In this document: piece after piece, positions 58,395 to 64,000 of the stretch | Position numbering within the stretch: position 1 is the first letter of the stretch | Layout of the letters: every line of letters begins with the position of its first letter | Source: Tetranychus cinnabarinus | Taxonomy: Eukaryota > Arthropoda > Arachnida > Trombidiformes > Tetranychidae | DNA length: 64,000 bases | Reading direction: 5' to 3' | Assembly (NCBI GenBank): GCA_022266195.1 | Contig: WHVY01000005.1 | Location: 496,001 to 560,000 of the forward strand | Translations under genes and position numbers: made by a program | Notes under the pieces: model-generated | What the model was told of the DNA's origin: nothing | Databases searched by the model: none | Seen by the model: the letters and a program-made list of their open reading frames with translations, nothing else

Positions 58395-61300
58395 TTAATC
58401 AGTCATATTAGGATTGGTATAATCAAATCCAAAAAACAACTCATGGTCCACATTTTCAACAGTATAATCATCGATCGGTGTTAGAACAGGTCTCATCTCG
58501 GTGAATTCACGGTCAAAATAACAAGTATCAAATTGATTTTTCTGAAATCAAATGGAAAATTGAACGTTAGTGAGTAAACATGGTAAATTGTAGCTAATAT
58601 AAGTGATTAACTTACAAGATTAGGTACAAAAGGAGGTTTAACTTTAGCTGCATTAATTGCATCCCAATTAATGGATTCAAAAAACTTGTGACTTCTTATA
58701 TCACCTTTGGAACTGGTTGGCATTCCCAATCTTTCAGCAGGATCGTATTCTAATAGCTAAAGAAATAAAATTATCCAAATTAGGTATCCTCACTAGCATG
58801 AAAGTGTATTAAATACTTACACTTAAGATAATACTTTGAGCATTTTTGCTCACAAAATAAGGAATACGGACTTTCTCATAGCAAACATTCCATAAAAGTT
58901 CGTCTTCATCAGTTGCTTTAAATGGTGAATCACCAACAATCATCTCATAAAGAAGGACACCAAATGACCACCAATCAACTGCCTGGTTATATTGGACACC
59001 TTTAATTATCTACAAATGATAAAACAAAGAATAGATAAAAATCGGAAAAAAGTGAATCAAAGTTACATTGAAAAGAAACATCCTTCTATTCAATGAGTAG
59101 ATTGATGGCTTGACTAACCTCAGGAGCCATATATTCTGGTGTACCACAGAAGTTTGAGGGAAGACATTCTTCTTTCCAAATGTGACACTGACACATTCCG
59201 AAATCAACAAGTCGAACATGTCCTTCAGCATCCAATAAAATATTGTCCAATTTGAGGTCTCTAAGGAAAGGATAAAGTAACAAAATCAGAGATTAATAAC
59301 CAAATATCCAAAAATAATACAAAAAACTCACCTGTAAATAATGTATCGACTGTGCAAGAAGTTTAAGGCAGAAACAATTTCAGCCGCATAAAACCTGAAA
59401 TAGACGATAAGGAATAGTTGATTTAGTATTTGATCAAATTATTAACCAAGCTATGATTTTACCTTGATCGGTCCTCAGTAAACCTTCCAGAGCTTTGCAC
59501 ATGAAACATTAAATCACCACCGGCAAGAAACTCCATAACAAAGCAAACCATCCCCTAAAATAATAAAATAATTTAACAATATTAACATCATTTCTTCATA
59601 ATGATTAAGTTAGAGGTAACGAAGGCCGTTATTATTATCAAGAATTGGCTTTCAAAATTCAATTCCTAAGTGAACATCATGACAGACATTGTGAAAAATT
59701 TAATCTCCAATTTTTAAACACCAGTAAATATTTCAAGTTTGTCTTTTCTGAGTAAATGCAAAAGTATCTTGTTTATTTTATATTTTATGTAAATAAACGC
59801 TTAGAATAATTATCAGACTTTAAAATGTCCGGTAAAGTCTTATACGAGAAATCAGCTGAAGTTGAGCGGTTTATTTTGCTCCCGGTTTTAGTTCTCACTG
59901 ACAGCAAGTTCTCACTCAAATTTGTTTTATTTTTCAAATGTGATTGCGATAAGAATGCCCAAGTTTTAAATCCTAGTATCTTAGGAACCACTAGGCTCGC
60001 AGATGAAAGCCATTAGGGTTTTTCACAACTCATCCTCTACCGAATGACAACTCTCTCAAATCTGACTCAGGCTTTACTTCTCTTGTGACTTTTTTGTTTT
60101 TGTTCAGTTCTCGAGGCTGTTAATTATTGTTCTCTATTTTTTAATCTAAATAATTTAAGTTATATTCCAATTTCACCATCTAATACAACTTAATAAAATT
60201 TAACCAATCGGCCATATACTTTAAGGAGACAATCTTGGGTAAGTTTTGCGTCTTATTTTTTATACTTACAATATAACCGTTTGGCTTAGCAAAAAAGCTA
60301 CCAATTTCAATTTTGGTCACCATATATTTAATTTATTTAAATTTTATTGTGTTACTTGGTTGTTAAGCTTTGTCAGTCATTTCAAATTCATATCAAGACT
60401 GTTCAAACGTAATTTTCGCTTAGATTATTGTATTTGTCTATTATTCTCACTGGTGGTTGGGTGTGAATGACTAGTATGTTTGCTTGAATGAATTAGTTTT
60501 CCAGTCATATGTATTACAAATAAAGACGTTCTTTAATGTGTCTAACAAAATTTTAGCATAACGACTTTGTTAAATTTACTTTATTCTCCCTACTAATCTA
60601 TTTACGATACTTTTTCATCAATAGACCTGACCAAAATGGAGCAATTGGAAGTGGATACAATCTTGGAAGTTATGAAGACCATGCGTTCATCAGGCTCTGG
60701 AGGGGAGTCCAGAGAAGTTAGCGTTAAAGAAAGGAAATTTGCTGAACATATTGTCGGTGTCATAAAAAGGATTGCTGCATCCTCAAAACATGAATGGATA
60801 GAAGAAGAAGAGTTGTACTCTGTCGAGCCGCCGGAAAATATTGATTTGAATGTAATTTATGATGCGCTGGAATCTTTCGACTATGACTACATCAGAAATG
60901 TAATTGATTGGAAAGAAAGAAACCCGAAAATAAATTTCAAAACTTTACAAAAACAGTTTCCCCGGGTTACAAATTCGAGCTACATTGCAAAGTTCCGAGC
61001 CTATCTTGAAAGAATGGCATTAAACCGAGAAAAATATACCGCAATTTCCGAATTTGTTTGGTCAAGATATCGAGAAGCTCAAGACTCCAAGTACCCTGTT
61101 CATGATGAGGATTTAAAAAGATGGGCCTTTGAGAAAGCAAGGGAAGTAGAGTTGGATGGCTTCAATGCTTGTGACGTTTGGGTGGAAAATTTTAAAAAGC
61201 GAAACTTTATAGGTGTTCGGAAAACAACAGAAGTAATAACTTACAACAATGAACATGATACAGCCGAGACTGAAGTTCTTGCAGCAGAATTTCTCATGAA

Positions 61301-63563
61301 TTTCAAGTTAAATTCTCGGTTTGAGCCTTCAGAGATATTTAATGCTGCACAAACAAGCTGCGCTTATGAGATAACAATAGAAGACGAAACATCTGATGAT
61401 CCAATTGGAAGCCAAAAAACTGAATTACGGACTTACAGCATTCAACTCATCATTAACATGGATGGTGAACTATGTAACAATTTTATGATTGTGTTTCAAC
61501 AATGTTCAGACGAGCAAGAGGATTTAATTATACCTCCAAATATTTACATTACTTCATCGGACAATGGTAAAGTTGACAAAGATGCTCTCAAAAACTGGGC
61601 TACAATTTGTTTATCACCTAATCTTGAAAGAGAAGCTTGCCTATTAATAAGTCCTGTTGGAACCCAACGAGTTCAAAATTCTATCTTTTCTTTACCTGAC
61701 AAAAAATTGACCATCAAACTATTACCAACTGGCTCTGCTTCGATTCTTCAACCACTCAGTGTCTTAATTTTCAAACAATGGAAATTATTTATCAAAAAGT
61801 TCATGCAACGTGTCTCGCTGGACCAAATTCCTCTAAAACTGAATGATAAAAATTCTATCATCAAGCTTAACTTTTTAATTCACAACCAATTAAAAGCACC
61901 TCTTTTCAAGCCACTCATACGGAATGCTTGGGCAAAGGCTGGCTTTGAAGTTGAGAAAGAACCTGATATTTCCATTGATAGTATACTCGATAAACCTGAT
62001 TGTGGATGTCAAATGGGCGATTGTCATTCGGCTTCATTCATAAATTGTGCCCATTGTCGACATCATATTTGTGCTTTCCACTTCTTTTCAACTTTTCATC
62101 ATCATTAATCTGGTTAATCAACAAAAACTCATTTCAAAATCTCGATGCCAAATCTTTAAAATCAAGCTTTTCAATCAAGTTCTGAGATATAAAAATTGAT
62201 ACAATAAATTTAAATTTTCAACAGTAACTTGTCAGCATCAAAAACAGTCATGAGATTTTTTCCGGGTTCAGAAGTCTCAATTTTATAACTGCACAGAAAA
62301 GTCAAAACAAAAGATGATTAGAGATCTGGTGAAATTGGTTTGAATTGCGATAATAATCAATTAGAAACACAGTTTATGATTTGAAATTTGCTTCTCTTTA
62401 AATTTGATTTTTTGCCAATTACAATGGATATTGAGTTGATAATATTTTGGCGTTCACTTTGTTTCATCCTGGATAGATTTTAATCAAAACTCCTTAACAT
62501 AGATAAATAGACTTATATTATAGTGAACAGAATCGCTAATTATAAACATTGCGGTCGTTGATTTGTCTTTAATAAACCAGGAAACAAATTGATGATCAAC
62601 TTGTTCAATGAAACTAACAGTTGGAAATGAAAGAAACGAACAATTAATTCTCACAATTTTCCATAATAATTGATCAACTTAAGTACCTTACATACGCTTC
62701 TGAATTCATTGAATGTGAAAATGATTAATCAAGAGCCTCGATTAAAACATTAATCAATTTATGTGTTAACTGTTAGTTGATGAGAAATTTATTTTAAACT
62801 TGATTCTATTAAAGTCAAGGGTTTGCTTAATAACCCGTTGATTTCAGGAGGTCTATCCATTTGCAAGTATGACGACAGATGAATTTTAATCTGTGAATGT
62901 TGAAATATCGTTTCAAGTGAAAGATTATCCAGGTTACATGCTGAAAGGAATATCATGAAAATATGAAGAAAAAAATGTCCAAGTTGAATTAATCCAAGTA
63001 ATCAGAATATTTGTCATAACTATTTTCACTTGTGTTGCCATAATTTCATTTAACCAGAAACGAAAATTTGGTAATTTCAACTTAAATTTTCCTTTTCTTG
63101 AAACTATTGGCAACCTATTCTCAATGATAATCATCATGGCAATAATTCAAAATATAAAAACATTTACATATCAAATATAGTCGCAGTTAAATCAACAAAA
63201 TTTCAAGGTGCATTTAAATTAAAAATATTTGAAGTTAAAAACTGTGAACACTGTTCTGTCGACTAAACGGGTTATAATTAACATTGACCAAAGTTGATCC
63301 AAGACAAACAAAAGCTAAATCCAGTGAGATAATCTGAACCATGAGCTAAACCATTTCTTGAAATGAATTTTGATATTACTCTAACTTACCCTTGTTTGGA
63401 AGGTGCAAAATAATTTACAGATGAATGGATGTCTAACACCTAAAGCCAGAACTTTCCTTTCAACCATAATGCTTTCCAAGTCATCATCTTCAATGACTAC
63501 ATGTTTCTTCAAAAATTTGATGGCAAAAAATACATCATGGCCTTTTAATTGTGCAAGGTAAAC
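58395..63563 (-). CDS. Novel-type protein kinase C, kinase domain (3' part; gene continues past window)
   Basis: Ser/Thr kinase of the diacylglycerol-responsive PKC family, delta/theta-like (nearest to C. elegans TPA-1 by eye). Seven exons: 63390-63563, 59463-59554, 59332-59394, 59119-59260, 58821-59009, 58616-58756 and 58395-58541. Motifs: FFAIKFLKK (VAIK lysine), YRDLKLDN across the 59332/59260 junction, LVDFGMC, activation loop SNFCGTPEYMAPE with its Thr, VDWWSFGVLLYEM, DEDEL, AERLG, turn motif region PVLTPIDDY, and hydrophobic motif FFGFDYTNP near the C-terminus. The glycine loop and regulatory C1/C2 domains lie beyond the right edge. The 3,835 bp intron at 59555-63389 holds another gene on the + strand; the last 437 bp of the window is PKC intron. 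A phospho-Ser in the hydrophobic motif is replaced by Asp. Confidence 0.93.
59555..60635. other. PKC intron, left of nested gene
   Basis: About 1.1 kb of PKC intron. It probably contains the promoter and 5' UTR of the nested + strand gene: a splice acceptor (ATCAATAG at about 60618-60625) lies ten bases before its ATG, implying an untranslated upstream exon. A 63-residue + strand frame at 59825-60016 starting MSGKVLYEKS is unrecognised; it could be part of that leader or a small protein, and I do not call it. Confidence 0.45.
60636..62108 (+). CDS. Domesticated Tc5/pogo-type transposase-derived protein (catalytically dead)
   Basis: Intact 490-residue single-exon frame within a PKC intron, on the opposite strand. 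Layout matches Tc5/pogo transposases. Residues about 80-195 look like the paired DNA-binding helices, including a CENP-B-type HTH (DLKRWAFEKAREVE, ACDVWVENFKKRNFIGVR). About 210-400 corresponds to the DDE/DDD integrase-like core, and 457-485 is a Cys/His cluster like the Tc5 C-terminal domain (DCGCQMGDC, NCAHCRHHICAFH). All three catalytic acidic positions appear replaced: NxDQTG reads NAAQTS (A238), LLLD reads LLIS (S339) and LQPLD reads LQPLS (S375). With no stop or frameshift in 1.47 kb, this suggests selection for a DNA-binding role after loss of transposition. No terminal inverted repeats noticed. Family by eye only; expression unproven. Confidence 0.78.
   Translation: MEQLEVDTILEVMKTMRSSGSGGESREVSVKERKFAEHIVGVIKRIAASSKHEWIEEEELYSVEPPENIDLNVIYDALESFDYDYIRNVIDWKERNPKINFKTLQKQFPRVTNSSYIAKFRAYLERMALNREKYTAISEFVWSRYREAQDSKYPVHDEDLKRWAFEKAREVELDGFNACDVWVENFKKRNFIGVRKTTEVITYNNEHDTAETEVLAAEFLMNFKLNSRFEPSEIFNAAQTSCAYEITIEDETSDDPIGSQKTELRTYSIQLIINMDGELCNNFMIVFQQCSDEQEDLIIPPNIYITSSDNGKVDKDALKNWATICLSPNLEREACLLISPVGTQRVQNSIFSLPDKKLTIKLLPTGSASILQPLSVLIFKQWKLFIKKFMQRVSLDQIPLKLNDKNSIIKLNFLIHNQLKAPLFKPLIRNAWAKAGFEVEKEPDISIDSILDKPDCGCQMGDCHSASFINCAHCRHHICAFHFFSTFHHH
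62109..63389. other. PKC intron, right of nested gene
   Basis: About 1.3 kb of AT-rich intron following the transposase-derived gene. It contains that gene's 3' UTR (AATAAA at about 62203). No inverted repeats matching the left side of the gene were noticed. A 67-residue minus frame at 62934-63137 is unrecognised. Confidence 0.4.
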
Positions 63564-64000
63564 CTGAAATGAGAAGAAGCAATAATTATTGTATCAATAT
63601 TGAAAGTTGCAAATTTTTAGTTCAATAAACTTGAATGTGACAAAATATTGTTACAAACTCTGGAGAAATATCAGAGTGAAGATGACGAAGATGATGATCA
63701 TATGATGATGATTGGCTTGAGACAAGAAACGAAAACAATGGAAGTAAAACAAATTGTTCAATTTCATCATCATTAAGATGAGGATGGATGAAGGGGATTG
63801 AGAAAGATCTGAGTCAACATGACGTACTAACAAGAAATAGAATTAGATGAACATTTGAATCAGGTAGATACAGAATCTAATGTGATGAAGGAGATGCAAA
63901 TTAAGATAATGGTGATGATGATGAATGGAACCGTTGCCAAAAGATTCAAAAATTACTTGGTTTAGATGTGAAAGTAAACAAACTATGAAAATTAAGGGTT
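63564..64000. other. PKC intron running off the window
   Basis: Sequence upstream of the first visible PKC exon. No further exon with kinase or C1-domain character seen. GATGAT-rich simple sequence occurs at about 63678-63712. Confidence 0.5.

Noticed and set aside
59825..60016. 63-codon + strand ORF starting MSGKVLYEKS in the PKC intron
   Set aside because: Balanced composition made it tempting as a small gene, but there is no recognised family and it may be leader of the nested gene. Not supported enough to list as a CDS.
1..64000. CRISPR arrays, prokaryotic operons, integrated virus
   Set aside because: All recognised genes are spliced or single-exon metazoan genes; no spaced direct repeats, no Shine-Dalgarno-led clusters, and no viral polymerase or capsid frames seen.

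Overview
This is AT-rich eukaryotic nuclear DNA with spliced genes (GT...AG introns, many only 60-140 bp), short intergenic gaps and metazoan gene content. It includes a junctophilin, a novel-type protein kinase C, a Moca-cyp/NKTR/PPIG-type cyclophilin, a nose-resistant-to-fluoxetine (NRF-6) acyltransferase, a POC1 centriole protein and a Gemin3-like helicase. NRF-6 proteins and the compact AT-rich layout suggest an arthropod or similar ecdysozoan. A mite-like chelicerate is my best guess, but the species is not proven from sequence alone. There is nothing bacterial, viral or organellar, and I see no CRISPR arrays, operons or tRNAs.

Layout, left to right. 1.6-3.8 kb: V-ATPase subunit B (+). 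5.5-8.4 kb: DDX20/Gemin3 helicase (+), with a MITE-like inverted-repeat element in intron 1. 9.1-11.0 kb: mitochondrial branched-chain aminotransferase (+). 11.0-12.5 kb: a broken copy of VPS4 (+). 13.3-16.3 kb: a mitochondrial BolA gene (+) whose 2.6 kb first intron contains an NAD-dependent glycerol-3-phosphate dehydrogenase (+). 16.9-18.1 kb: a secreted, intronless GH30-like glycosidase (+). 18.7-20.7 kb: intact VPS4 (-), inverted relative to the broken copy. 21.3-22.6 kb: POC1 (-). 23.7-25.6 kb: a secreted Ser-rich acidic protein of unknown family (-). 26.8-31.3 kb: 12-exon large cyclophilin (-). 31.3-34.6 kb: a gene-poor gap with a degenerate long-inverted-repeat element. 34.6-39.8 kb: 12-exon NRF-6-like acyltransferase (+). 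40.3-45.8 kb: two long foldback (palindromic) elements bracketing an intronless PTB-domain gene (-). 47.4-54.2 kb: junctophilin (-) bracketed by a 3' fragment of ATPAF1 and the intact ATPAF1 gene (-). 55.2-56.7 kb: membrane-anchored histidine acid phosphatase (-). 58.4 kb to beyond the right edge: 3' half of a novel PKC (-), whose 3.8 kb intron carries, on the opposite strand, an intact 490-residue Tc5/pogo-type transposase-derived gene (60.6-62.1 kb).

Most genes are conserved housekeeping genes with no shared pathway, so I see no functional cluster. The unusual content is structural. Two genes lie inside introns of others. There are three local duplications (VPS4 inverted, ATPAF1 direct, a foldback pair), each enclosing one or more genes. 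One transposase-derived gene appears to have lost all three catalytic acidic residues while keeping an open frame, DNA-binding region and C-terminal Cys/His cluster. That last gene is the best candidate for an undescribed domesticated protein. All exon joins below come from reading splice sites and protein continuity by eye; none has been checked against transcripts.
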